A stretch of DNA of 64,000 nt from the NCBI RefSeq assembly GCF_024139115.2, contig NC_085140.1, positions 462,737,506 through 462,801,505 of the forward strand, written 5' to 3'. The position numbers and the translations under genes were made by a program. The notes under the pieces were generated by a model. That model had not been told where the DNA came from and did no database searches. It saw only the letters and a list, made by a program, of their open reading frames with translations. This document shows, piece by piece, positions 21,701-31,504 of this stretch. The first letter of the stretch is position 1. Every line of letters begins with the position of its first letter. The stretch is from Armigeres subalbatus. Lineage: Eukaryota > Arthropoda > Insecta > Diptera > Culicidae.

Positions 21701-24700
21701 TGTTAGCTTTGGGGGTTGACGGCACTATCAGCGCTCAACTGCGACTCGTGAGCCGGCGGTGAATGCCGTACTCGCGGATGCACACTGGCTTGGGGGAGTT
21801 AGAACTATCGGCGCTCAACTGCGACTCATGGGGAGCGCCGACGTGCGAAGCGTACTCGCGCGATGCACAACATGTTAGCTTTGGGGGAGTTGATGGTACT
21901 ATCGGCGCTCCTGCGCTCATGGGGCGCCGACATTGCAAGCCGTACTCGCGGATGCACAACATGTGTGCTTTGGGGGGTGACAGCAACTATCGAGCGCTCA
22001 ACTGCGACTCTGGGGGCCCGGCAGTGCGAAGCCAGCTCGCGGTCATGTATGTGTAGCTTTGGGGGGAGTTGTAAGTAACTATCGGCTCAACTGCGACTCA
22101 TGGGGGCGCCGGAGTCGAAGCCGTACTCGAGGATGCACACATGTTGGCTTGGAGTTGATAGTAACTATCGGCGCTCAACTGCGACTCATGGGGGCACTCC
22201 GGGAACCGTACTGAGTACGATGTTAGCTTGGGAGTTGAAGTACTATTGGCATCCTGAGCTATGGGGCCCGGCGTGCGAAGCCGTACTCCGGATGCACAAC
22301 ATCGGATTTAAAACCGATTGGTTTACTATTTTTGTACACACAGTTGATAGTAACTATCATACTGAGACCTATAGGCGACTCTGAGTTTTAATGAGCTAAA
22401 ATGAGCCAAAACAAATTTTTTGCTTTAGGAAAGCTTCTTGTTGTCGACTAAGCGTGACTAAACAGGACGGCAGGGTTGTGTCTCAAGTATCCAAAATAAA
22501 ATATGTTTTCAGGGATGTTGGAATGCGATTTTAGGTGAACAATAGAATACTTTCAATGCAGAATCAAGACCCATATGGGCGCCGGCAATGCGAAGCCGTA
22601 CTCGAGGATGCACAACATGTAGCTTTGGGGAGTTGATAGTAAGCTATTGGCGCTCAACTGCGACTCATGGGGGCGCCGGCAGTGCGAAGCGTACTCGCGG
22701 ATGCAAACATGTTAGCTTTGGGGGAGTTGATAGTAACTATCGGCGCTCAACTGCGACTCATGGGCGCCGGCAGTGCGAAGCCGCTACTCGAGATGCACAA
22801 CTATGTGGAAGAGTTGATAGGTAACTATTGGCGCTCAACTGCGACTCATGGGGGCGCCGGCAGGTGCAAGCCGTACTCGCGGATGCTGTATGTTAGCTTT
22901 GGGGGAGTTGTTAGTAACTATCGGCGCTCAACTGCGACTCATGGGGGCGCGACGGTGCGAAGCCAGCTCGCGGATGCACAACATGTTAGCTTTGGGGAGT
23001 TGATAGTAACTATCGGCTCGCTGCGACTCATGGGGGCGCCGACAGTGCGAAGCCGTACTCGCAGGATGCGCAACATGTTAGCTTGGGGAGTTGACAGCAG
23101 CTATCAGCGCTCCTGCGACTCATGGGGGCGCCGGCAGTGTACGAAGCCGTACTCGCGGATGCACACATGTTAGCTTTGGAGAGTTGATAGTACATCGGCG
23201 CTCGCTACGACTCATGGGGGACGCCGGCAGTGCAACCGCTCGAGGATGCACAACATGTTAGCTTTGGGGAGTTGATGGTAACTATCGGCGCTCAACTGCG
23301 ACTCATGGGGGCGCCGGCAGTGCAGCCGTACTCGAGGATGCACAACATTTAAGCTTTGGGGGAGTTGATAGACTATTAGCGATCAACTGCGACTCATGGG
23401 GGCGCCGGCAGTACTGACCGACTCACGGATGCACAACATCGCGGATTTAAAACCGATTGTTTATTTTTTGTACACAGTTGATAGTAACTATCATAGAGAC
23501 CTATATACGACTCTGAGTTTTAATGAGCTAAAATAGACCAAAACAAATTTTTTGCTTTAGGGGAAAGCTTCTTGGTTGTCAACTAAGCGTGACTAAACAG
23601 GACGCAGGGCTGTATGACTCAATATCCCAAAATAAAATATGTTTCAGGGGATGTTGGAATGCGATTTTAGGTGAACAATAGAATACTTTCAATGCAGCAT
23701 CAAGACCCATATGGGCGCCAGCAATGCAAGCGTACTCGGTGCACAACATGTTAGCTGGGGAGTTGATAGTAACGTAGCGCTCGCTGCGACTCATGGGGGC
23801 GCCGGCAGTGCAAAGCCGTACTCGCGGATGCACAACATGTTAGCTTTGGGGGAGTTGATGTAACATCGGCGCTCAACTGCGACTCGTGGGGCGCCGACGG
23901 TGCGAACCGTACTCGCGGATGCACAACATGTTGGCTTTGGGGAGTTGACGGCAACTATCAGCGCTCGCTGCGCTCTAGGGGGCGCCGGCAGTGCGAATCT
24001 GCTCGCGGATGCAACATGTAGCTTTGGGGAGTTGATAGTAACTATCGGCGCTCAACTGCGACTCTAGGGGGCGCCAGAGGTGCGAAGCACCGACTCGCGG
24101 ATGCACAACATGTTAGGCTTTGGGGAGTTGATAGTAACTTCGGCGCTCAACGCGACTCATGGGGGCGCCGCGAGTGCAACCGTACTCGCGATGCACAACA
24201 TGTTAGCTGGGAGAGTTGACAGCAACTATGCGTCAACTGCGACTCATGGGCGCCGGCAGTGTACGAAGCCTACTCGCGGATGCACAACATGTTGAGCTGG
24301 GGGAGTTGATAGTAACTATCGGCGCTCAACTGCGACTCATGGGGCGCCGGCAGTGCGAACATCGGATGCACAACATGTAGCTTTGGGGGAGTTGATAGTA
24401 ACATCGGCGCTCAACTGCGACTCATGGGGGGCGCCGGCAGTGCGAAGCCGTACTCGAGGATGCGCTTAGTTAGCTTTGGGGAGTTGATAGTAACTATTAG
24501 CGATCCTCGACTCATGGGGGCGCCGGACAGTCGAAGCCGTACTCACGGATGCACAACATCGCGGTTTAAAACCGATTGGTTTACTATTTTTGTACACACG
24601 TTGATAGTAACTATCATACTGAGACCTATATACGACTCTGAGTTTAATGAGCTAAAATAGAAAAAACAAATTTTTTGCTGAGGAAAGCTTCTTGTTGTCG

Positions 24701-25447
24701 ACTAAGCGTGACTAAACAGGACGCAGGGCTGTATGACTCAAGTATCCAAAATAAAATATGTTTTCAGGGGATGTTGGAATGCGATTTTAGGTGAACAATA
24801 GAGATACTTTCAATGCAGAATCAAGACCCATATAGGCGCCAGATAGAAGCCGTACTCGCGGATGCAACATGTTAGCTTTGGGGGAGTTGATGGTAACTAT
24901 CGGCGCTCAACTGCGACTCGTGCGCTGACAGGTGCGAAAGCCGTACTCGCGGATGCACAACATTTAGCTTTGGGGAGTTGACAGCAACTATCAGCGCTCA
25001 ACTGCGACTCGTGGGCTCGGCAGTGCGAAGCCGTACTCGCGGATGCACAACATGTTAGCTTTGGGGGAGTTGATGGTAACTATCGGCGCTCAACTGCGAC
25101 TCATGGGGCGCCGGCAGTGCAGAAGCCGTCTCGCGGATGCCATTGTTAGCTGGGGAGTTGACGGCAACTATCAGCTCAACTGCGACTCATGGGGCGCCGG
25201 CGTTGCGAAGCCGTCTCGCGGATGCACAACATGTTACTTTGGGGAGTTGATAGTAACTATCGCTCAACTGTCGACTCATGGGGCCCAGGTGCGAAGTCCG
25301 TACTCGAGGATGCACAACATGTTAGCTTTGGGGGAGTTGATGGTAACTATCGGCGCTCAACTGCGACTCATGGGGCGCCGGCGAGTGCAAACCGTACTCG
25401 AGGATGCACAACATGTTGAGCTTTGAGCAATGCGTAACTTGCTTCTC
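15793..25447 (+). repeat. Satellite array: ~95-bp monomers in a ~1.12-kb higher-order repeat
   Basis: About nine ~95-bp monomers alternate with a ~280-300-bp non-tandem spacer. Monomer landmarks are GGGGAGTTGATAGTAACTAT, CGGCGCTCAACTGCGACTCA, GGGGGCGCCGGCAGTGCGAA and TACTCGCGGATGCACAACAT. The spacer begins CGCGGATTTAAAACCGATTG and ends AGAATCAAGACCCATATGGG. Spacers start near 16713, 17844, 18963, 20093, 21210, 22303, 23440 and 24560, giving periods of roughly 1.10-1.14 kb over eight complete junctions. A monomer variant with TTGACAGCAACTATCAGC recurs in the units. Each monomer holds the dyad GATAGT-A-ACTATC and the palindrome GGCGCC. Most differences are 1-4-base deletions. The ORFs across it follow the repeat and are not genes. 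The array continues into the gap. Confidence 0.95.
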
Positions 25448-26400
25448 NNNNNNNNNNNNNNNNNNNNNNNNNNNNNNNNNNNNNNNNNNNNNNNNNNNNN
25501 NNNNNNNNNNNNNNNNNNNNNNNNNNNNNNNNNNNNNNNNNNNNNNNNNNNNNNNNNNNNNNNNNNNNNNNNNNNNNNNNNNNNNNNNNNNNNNNNNNNN
25601 NNNNNNNNNNNNNNNNNNNNNNNNNNNNNNNNNNNNNNNNNNNNNNNNNNNNNNNNNNNNNNNNNNNNNNNNNNNNNNNNNNNNNNNNNNNNNNNNNNNN
25701 NNNNNNNNNNNNNNNNNNNNNNNNNNNNNNNNNNNNNNNNNNNNNNNNNNNNNNNNNNNNNNNNNNNNNNNNNNNNNNNNNNNNNNNNNNNNNNNNNNNN
25801 NNNNNNNNNNNNNNNNNNNNNNNNNNNNNNNNNNNNNNNNNNNNNNNNNNNNNNNNNNNNNNNNNNNNNNNNNNNNNNNNNNNNNNNNNNNNNNNNNNNN
25901 NNNNNNNNNNNNNNNNNNNNNNNNNNNNNNNNNNNNNNNNNNNNNNNNNNNNNNNNNNNNNNNNNNNNNNNNNNNNNNNNNNNNNNNNNNNNNNNNNNNN
26001 NNNNNNNNNNNNNNNNNNNNNNNNNNNNNNNNNNNNNNNNNNNNNNNNNNNNNNNNNNNNNNNNNNNNNNNNNNNNNNNNNNNNNNNNNNNNNNNNNNNN
26101 NNNNNNNNNNNNNNNNNNNNNNNNNNNNNNNNNNNNNNNNNNNNNNNNNNNNNNNNNNNNNNNNNNNNNNNNNNNNNNNNNNNNNNNNNNNNNNNNNNNN
26201 NNNNNNNNNNNNNNNNNNNNNNNNNNNNNNNNNNNNNNNNNNNNNNNNNNNNNNNNNNNNNNNNNNNNNNNNNNNNNNNNNNNNNNNNNNNNNNNNNNNN
26301 NNNNNNNNNNNNNNNNNNNNNNNNNNNNNNNNNNNNNNNNNNNNNNNNNNNNNNNNNNNNNNNNNNNNNNNNNNNNNNNNNNNNNNNNNNNNNNNNNNNN
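25448..26400. other. Assembly gap (N run, 953 positions)
   Basis: Unsequenced. The satellite breaks off about 20 bases before it (TTGAGCAATGCGTAACTTGC), so the true array length is unknown. Confidence 1.
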
Positions 26401-26420
26401 ATATCATAAAAGACAGTGAT

Positions 26421-26500
26421 TACTGTGAGGTTATCACCTATCTAGAGAGTAGGATGTTGAGGGTTCGAGTCCTTCCAAGACACGTGGATTCTTTTTCGCA
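26421..26500 (+). other. Possible tRNA-derived fragment next to the gap
   Basis: GGGTTCGAGTCC (~26460) is a good internal box B, preceded by a weak box-A-like TGTGAGGTTATCACC. No acceptor stem pairs well, so this is more likely a SINE remnant than a tRNA gene. The rest to 26735 shows nothing recognisable. Confidence 0.25.
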
Positions 26501-26735
26501 AATTTCATATCATTCGCAATATAATTCATCCAAAACCTCTAGTGAGTGTAATTCAACCTTCTTGTTTATTGAATAACGATCATCAATCGGAGGAGGTGCA
26601 GAACGGAACGATTTGTGATTTTTTTAAAGGAATAAATGAGATCGATAAGAGTTTTTGATATATTCTTCTTTTGAAGGCGTATTACGGTAGTTCAATAGAA
26701 ACAAGTTTATTTGGTCCTCCTTAACTCATTTAAAT

Positions 26736-26944
26736 TTAGATCCAACAAAAACTTTTTAAAACCTTCTTGGTTGTTTTCACCAACCTCCTCGCCTGGCCAT
26801 TGCTAGACGGATGATAGGGCGGGCCTTTAAGGACCTTTATCCCCTGTTTTACAAGGAAACATTTGAAATTGTAGGAATTAAACGGAGGGCCACCATTGGA
26901 TACCAAAACGTCTGGTAATTGGGTGGGACTTTTGCGCATTGTTT
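26736..26944 (-). pseudogene. Integrase core fragment of the decayed gypsy element
   Basis: The minus-strand ORF reads PDVLVSNGGPPFNSYNFKCF and PPYHPSSNGQARRLV. This is the second half of the DDE core: normally D-N-G-P-P-F and N-G-Q-A-E. Here the Asp of SDNG reads SNGG and the catalytic Glu reads Arg. The first catalytic Asp and zinc domain are missing. It is fused after an RNase H segment, so part of pol was deleted. Confidence 0.8.
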
Positions 26945-27870
26945 AATGAAAACGATCTAAAAGAAATGGGCTTTTCGGCACCGTCAATTTTGTGGTCAAT
27001 CACGCCCCATAAACCATACCTCGAAGCATCTGACACTACCACAATTTCTTTGTCAAGACAGGATCGTGACGGATTTGCTCTTAAAAGTACCTCTTTACTT
27101 GTCTCGAATGCATTGTTGCAGTTATCGTCCCAAACACATTGAACATCTTTTTTTAAAAGTTATATAAATGATACAGATTTGATGATAAGCGCGGAAAAAA
27201 ATTATTATAATAGTTAACCAACCCTAAAGGTACCTTCGACTTTTGTATAGTCTCTATTTTGTCCGAATATGGGCTCAGCCCTTTCTCACTGATAACGTGA
27301 CCCAAGAAAATCAACTTTGTTTCAAAGAATTTACATTAAATGTAAATTCTTTGGAACAAAGTTGATTTTCTTGGGAAATTTGGCTCAGATTAACTTTTAT
27401 ATTTGCCTCTGACGAACGAAATAACACCGAATCAAACTTCCTTCTACAATCATCCAGGTCTTTACCATCTATTAAGACATCATCCAAATACTCGATATCT
27501 TTCAACACTTGTTCCAAAACTAGTTGAAAGATCGACGCACTGGATGATGTCCCCTGTGGCAAACGATGACACATGTATAACCCTTTGATCGTGTTAATAA
27601 TCCTCTCTCTGTGTTAAAGCCCCTCTCTAGATCTATTTACTTCGCGATAATCCCGCAAATATATTTTGTGCTGAAGGAAGCCGATATGTATTGAGAATGA
27701 TTTGCTTGTTTATTGACACTTTGCTGTCAATATTCAGCCTAATACCATCATTATTCTGCATAACTACCACTACCGGAGAGGCCCACTCACTAGTTTTTAT
27801 CGGTGTAATTACTTTTTGCTTTTCCAATTTTTCTATATGTTGCGTAATCTATAAGGAATATTATAATGTC
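26945..27870 (-). pseudogene. pol: Reverse transcriptase and RNase H of the decayed gypsy element
   Basis: On the minus strand: KVITPIKTSEWASPVVVV, RLNIDSKVSINK, LPQGTSSSASIFQ, YLDDVLI (catalytic YLDD), then after a 75-bp palindrome KLIFLGHVISEKGLSPY, and RNase H with VSDASRYGL and GAEKPISF. These are consecutive RT fingers, palm, connection and RNase H segments. Frames change several times. The palindrome at 27301-27375 disrupts the join after the palm. Confidence 0.8.
27301..27375. repeat. Near-perfect 75-bp palindrome without spacer
   Basis: CCCAAGAAAATCAACTTTGT and the next ~17 bases are followed at once by their reverse complement, ending TTGATTTTCTTGGG, with about one mismatch. It sits inside the RT gene, where one arm matches the expected coding sequence and the other is extra. 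This is the footprint of an inverted template switch. Confidence 0.9.
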
Positions 27871-28391
27871 TTCTAAAAATAGGTGAATCTTGCTTCTAGG
27901 TCACTAGGTCCGCCTCAAAGCCACATTACTATACTTTGTTTTATTTCACTTATCATCTTATCAACTGCGGACAGTTTAGAAAAATAATTTCTCCAATTAG
28001 GGAAAAAATTATCCAGCCATGGTCGACCCAACAATGGAATGAAACCACATGAAACTATTATCGCCATTCAACACCAATAACTTTAGATATTCTCCTCTTC
28101 CTTAGCATTAGCATTAGCATTGAGCAATTCGCACAAATTCGTAGGTGGTACAAGCCAAGACTATTGCATGAGATTAGCATCACTTTCATCCGTTACCACA
28201 GATATTGATTTGGGACTAATCACTATCTCTTAGATGGAAGCAATGCACACTCTCCAATAGTCGAGGTCTGTCCTGGCCACGTCCTTGCGAATGCTGAGGA
28301 AGGGGAAGGATGGTTAGTTGGACACCTACTTAAGAAAGATGCAGAGAACTCTACGACCTCTCATAGGTGCCACGGGAGGTTTTGGGATTGT

Positions 28392-28967
28392 CTTCGTTGG
28401 CATTACATCCCCCACTGGGACATTGCCGCCTCGCAGCTTAGTGTTCATTAAGCACTTCCATAGTTATTAACTGCGAGGTTTCTAAGCCATGTTACCATTT
28501 TTGCATTCGTATATCATGAGGCTTGGGGCCCTCCTTAGCCGTGCGGTAAGATGCGCGGCTACAAAGCAAGACCATGCTGAGGGTGGCTGGGTTCGATTCC
28601 CGGTGCCGGTCTAGACAATTTTCGGATTGGAAATTGGTCTCGACTTCCCTGGTCATAAAAGTATCATCGTGTTAGCCTCATGATATACGAATGCAGAAAT
28701 GGTAACTTGGATTAGAAACCTCGCAGTTAATAACTGTGGAAGTACTTAATGAACACTAAGCTGCGAGGCGGCTCTGTCCCAGTGTGGGGATGTAATGCCA
28801 ACAAAGAAGAAGAAGAAGATATCATGAGGCTAACACGATGATACTTTTATGCCCAGGGAAGTCGAGACAATTTCCAAACCGAAAATTGCCTAGACCGGCA
28901 ACGGGAATCGAACCCAGCCACCCTCAGCATGGTCTTGCTTTGTAGCCGCGCATCTTACCGCACGGAG
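28392..28967 (-). mobile_element. Feilai SINE, minus strand, split by a second Feilai
   Basis: It is flanked by GGTTTTGGGATTGT on both sides (28378-28391 and 28968-28981), a 14-bp target duplication. The tRNA-like head lies at the right (TTCGATTCCCGTTGCCGG on the minus strand) and the conserved Feilai body (GCGAGGCGGCAATGTCCCAG) at the left. The inserted plus-strand copy occupies 28524-28818. Confidence 0.88.
28524..28818 (+). mobile_element. Feilai SINE, plus strand, nested
   Basis: It starts TGGGGCCCTCCTTAGCCGTG, has box A (TTAGCCGTGCGGTAAGATGC) and box B (GGGTTCGATTCC), and ends in GAAGAAGAAGAAG. ATATCATGAGGCT flanks it on both sides (28511-28523, 28819-28831). It is intact in layout. Confidence 0.92.
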
Positions 28968-29173
28968 GGTTTTGGGATTGTGTGGGAGGTTATAACAGTA
29001 GGAATCGTTTTGGTAGAACGTAAAACACAGAAAGAACTAAGATAGAAATACTAAGTAGGAAAGGCACGAGCCTGGAATTGAACCCACGACCTCCTGCTTA
29101 TAAGGGAGAAGCGGTAGCCACTAGACCACCGAGCTCGTCCTTTAGATATTCTCCTCTTCCTTGATATTTAACA

Positions 29174-29368
29174 TAAGGGAAATGACGGCTTTGGCAGGTT
29201 TTGTTCTATTATTATCAAGGGGGTTTTCTATAACTAATTATGCTCAAATTTGGCCTAAACATGCTTTGCATATCAAAGAATATTGTAGCCAAATTTCAAA
29301 AAATTTGGTCAACAAAAACCCCACTGACAATAATAGAACAAAACCTGCCATAGCCGTCATTTCCCCTA
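29174..29368. mobile_element. MITE with ~45-bp TIRs (AAATGACGGCTTTGGCAG family), copy 1
   Basis: The left end (ATGACGGCTTTGGCAGGTTT and on to TTCTATTATT) is inverted at the right end (CCTGCCATAGCCGTCATTTC). A second copy lies at 53632-53820. The interior TGCTTTGCATATCAAAGAAT is also shared, inverted between copies. No ORF. Confidence 0.85.
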
Positions 29369-29379
29369 TTCAACCTAAA

Positions 29380-30091
29380 GCATTTACGTTTGATGTGCTT
29401 TTTGCACCGCAGAAATCGCATGTGTAGCCAGAATAATAGGTTCGCCGCCTATCTTGCCTTCTTTTTCATTCTCCTAATCTTTTGTCATTATCTTCTCGCC
29501 TACCATTGAAATTTCCTCCATTATACGGCTTAACCACAAGTTTATTTTTAACCGGTCCTCTAACCGAAGACACTTGTCATTTCCCTGCCATTTCCCATGT
29601 GGTGACAAGCTTTACAGTTACCGCCATAGTTAAGTTTTCCTCATTTAATAATCTTTGCTGTAAGGCTGCGTCTCTTACACCCGCCACAATGCAGTCCGTT
29701 ATCGCCAAATCTTTAAAGCTACCATATGAACAAAACTCCGCTTGCAGCTTTACTGACAAAACGAAATCTTCTACAGATTCGTCCGGATGCTGCACGCGGT
29801 TGATGAATTTTTAACTTTTGAATGAAATCAGATTCGGTTTTATAAAGTTTTGATTTGAGTCTAGCAATCATATCCGCATAAGGTACATCATTGTTGCTGG
29901 TATTTGGGTATAAAAGCTTCAGCTCCGTGTACACCACCGGCCCACCAAGCGTAATAAAATGCGGTCTTCGTAAACTATGCTCAATACTACTTATTAGCTT
30001 GGAAAAAGAAGTCTAATCTTTCAATCCATTCGGCCAAAGAAATGCTTTTACGGCATGGCTCTATTGTTGTAGACATTCCAACCAGCACCAT
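29380..30091 (-). pseudogene. gag: gag of the decayed gypsy element
   Basis: The minus-strand translation starts at an ATG at 30091-30089 and reads IEPCRKSISLAEWIERLDFF, then in other frames VYTELKLLYPNT, DFVLSVKLQAEFCSYGSFKD and a GVRDAALQQRLL block, as in gag of Ty3/gypsy families. Near 29440-29395 is a CCHC knuckle (CDFCGAK..H..KRKC) that needs one extra A in a homopolymer to be in frame. It has a premature stop and several shifts. Its start codon abuts the DNA element beginning at 30091. Confidence 0.75.
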
Positions 30092-30604
30092 AGGGGAAGG
30101 GGGGGGGGGTCAATATGCCCTAGCTAAGCAAACACTGCTCTATTGTCTTATTTGTAACGCTACTCATGGGTATTTTTACATTATGCATCAGTTAAACAAG
30201 ATAGCTAGTTGATGCCATTCAAAAATTGTCAAAAATCTCAATCATATTGATAATATTCACATTTCAAAAAAGTGGTGATATTTTGTTGCCGGAAAACTCA
30301 TGAGGCAAAACGCCTTTCAGCTGGCGGCTCCTAGGGAACAAAGTACCACGCGTCGGCGAATCAGCATTCTAGTATGGATAGTCCGTGGAGACGCAAGTAC
30401 TTTGTTGGTTATTGCCACTAGGGCGTTTTGCCTCGCCAAAATGTTAGATGTTTCTTCAAAATGTGGAAATTTTCGGTTTTTCCGACCGTCCCATGCACTA
30501 TTTTGAAACTTTCTTCGCCTATCCTACATAATTTTAGATCTAGTTTTGTTACGGACATATTAATGACGGTAAATATGAGGGAAACCACAAAAGGCGTTTT
30601 GCAT

Positions 30605-30637
<33 letters not shown>

Positions 30638-30654
30638 TGGGGGCCTCTTCCCCT
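30091..30654. mobile_element. DNA element with TAGGGGAAG inverted ends, copy 1, with G30 tract
   Basis: Ends are TAGGGGAAGGGG and CTCTTCCCCTA. The sequence matches 48605-49273 over most of its length in the same orientation (for example CATATTGATAATATTCACAT; AAATGTGGAAATTTTCGGTT). It lacks the 245-bp MITE of the other copy, keeping one TA at 30332-30333 as the empty site. It has its own extra palindromic stretch around 30365-30440 and a run of 30 G at 30606-30635. Confidence 0.7.
30606..30635 (+). repeat. Poly-G tract, 30 residues
   Basis: Thirty consecutive G, followed by TTTGGGGG. The other copy of this element has no such run at the same place. It could form a G-quadruplex, and its length may be unreliable. 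Confidence 0.8.
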
Positions 30655-30897
30655 ACGAAATTTTAACAAAAGGATTTTACAAGATGGCTTATTGGTAAAA
30701 ACTAATTGTGTGTGACTCACCCAAAAAAATGTATCCGACCCGACCCGCGATTTGCGGCGTCTGACCTTTGCCAAGCGTGAAATTCACATGCTCTCAAATT
30801 CTCTCGATGCAATCAATTAAACGTACTCGCTGTTGCTGGACCAACTCCTTCGAGAACGTGGGTGCCGTTTCACTATGCTCCACCGAAGGGCTCCACC

Positions 30898-31040
30898 CCA
30901 CTACCCCGAATGCCAGTACCCCGAATCCCATTACCCCGAAGGCTACTACCCCGAACGGGATAGTACCCCGAAAACCATTACCCCGAATGGGACACTACCC
31001 CGAAATCCATTACCCCGAAAGGCTATTACCCCGAAAAAAA
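30898..31040 (+). repeat. TACCCCGAA minisatellite, left arm
   Basis: About ten units of 13-16 bases of the form (N)TACCCCGAA(N), for example CATTACCCCGAATGG. Any frame reads repeats such as HYPE, which are not evidence of a gene. Confidence 0.85.
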
Positions 31041-31319
31041 ATCGAATCTGTAGTATTCCATTATTACGTTTAACACCAACAGATATTGATGAATCGCAAA
31101 ATGACAATCTTTGCAAAGAATTAAAAAATTAGAGTTACTCTGAGAATAGCAGAATCTGTTTAACAGTTTTGACTTTTCGTCTTATTAACCTAAACTGTCA
31201 TTCTACCTCTTCTTCTTCTGCTTCAATGGCTCTTCATTCCAACTGGAACTTGGCCTGCTTTTCAACTGAGTATTCTACTAGCATTTCCTCAGATATTAAT
31301 TGAAAGCTTTTCACGCCCC

Positions 31320-31480
31320 CTATGAGTATGTGTGAAAAAGTACAATGGATACAATATGCCCAGGGAGTCGAGAATGTTTCCAACCCGAAAACATCCTATA
31401 CCGGACACCAAGAATCGAACTCGCCATCTCCGGATTGGAAATCCTACGCCTTTGCTCGCAAGGCTACTGGAGACCGCCAT
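31320..31480 (-). mobile_element. SINE fragment related to Feilai
   Basis: The minus strand has box-A-like TAGCCTTGCGAGCAAAGGC, box B GAGTTCGATTC and a body segment TCGGGTTGGAAAC..CTCGACTCCCTGGGC that parallels the Feilai body. The triplet tail is absent. Confidence 0.6.
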
Positions 31481-31504
31481 TCTACCTCATTATAACGAAA
31501 TGGA

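Larger units (their letters stand above)
28104..29139 (-). mobile_element. tRNA-derived SINE with 22-23-bp target duplication, interrupted by Feilai
   Basis: The minus strand starts with a tRNA-like head (GGACGAGCTCGGTGGTCTAG, box A TGGTCTAGTGGCTA near 29125, box B GGGTTCAATTCC near 29075). A non-tRNA body follows, with three AATGCT units at the 3' end (28104-28121). TTTAGATATTCTCCTCTTCC and flanking bases lie on both sides (28081-28103 and 29140-29162). Without the Feilai copies it is about 445 bp. The family name is uncertain. Confidence 0.8.
26736..30091 (-). mobile_element. Decayed Ty3/gypsy retrotransposon (minus strand)
   Basis: Read on the minus strand the order is gag with zinc knuckle (30091-29380), RT and RNase H (27870-26945), then a partial integrase (26939-26736). 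LTRs are not recognisable. It is interrupted by a SINE nest (28104-29139) and a MITE (29174-29368). The RNase H to integrase join lacks the rest of RNase H and the integrase zinc domain, so an internal deletion has occurred. The lineage differs from the errantivirus-like element. Confidence 0.8.

Noticed and set aside
15940..25430. Dozens of 60-170-residue ORFs with Met-His-Asn-Met-Leu-Ala-like repeats
   Set aside because: They follow the satellite monomer in all frames of both strands and are interrupted at each indel.
15793..25447. CRISPR-like array
   Set aside because: The repeats are ~95 bp tandem units without unique spacers of constant length, in a eukaryotic context.
25322..26576. Long ORFs spanning the first N run
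   Set aside because: They are open only because N codons are not stops; there is no sequence.
29060..29140. Functional tRNA gene on the minus strand
   Set aside because: It is the head of a longer retroposed unit with a 22-23-bp target duplication.
30833..31132. Tyr-Pro-Glu repeat protein
   Set aside because: Translation of the TACCCCGAA minisatellite.
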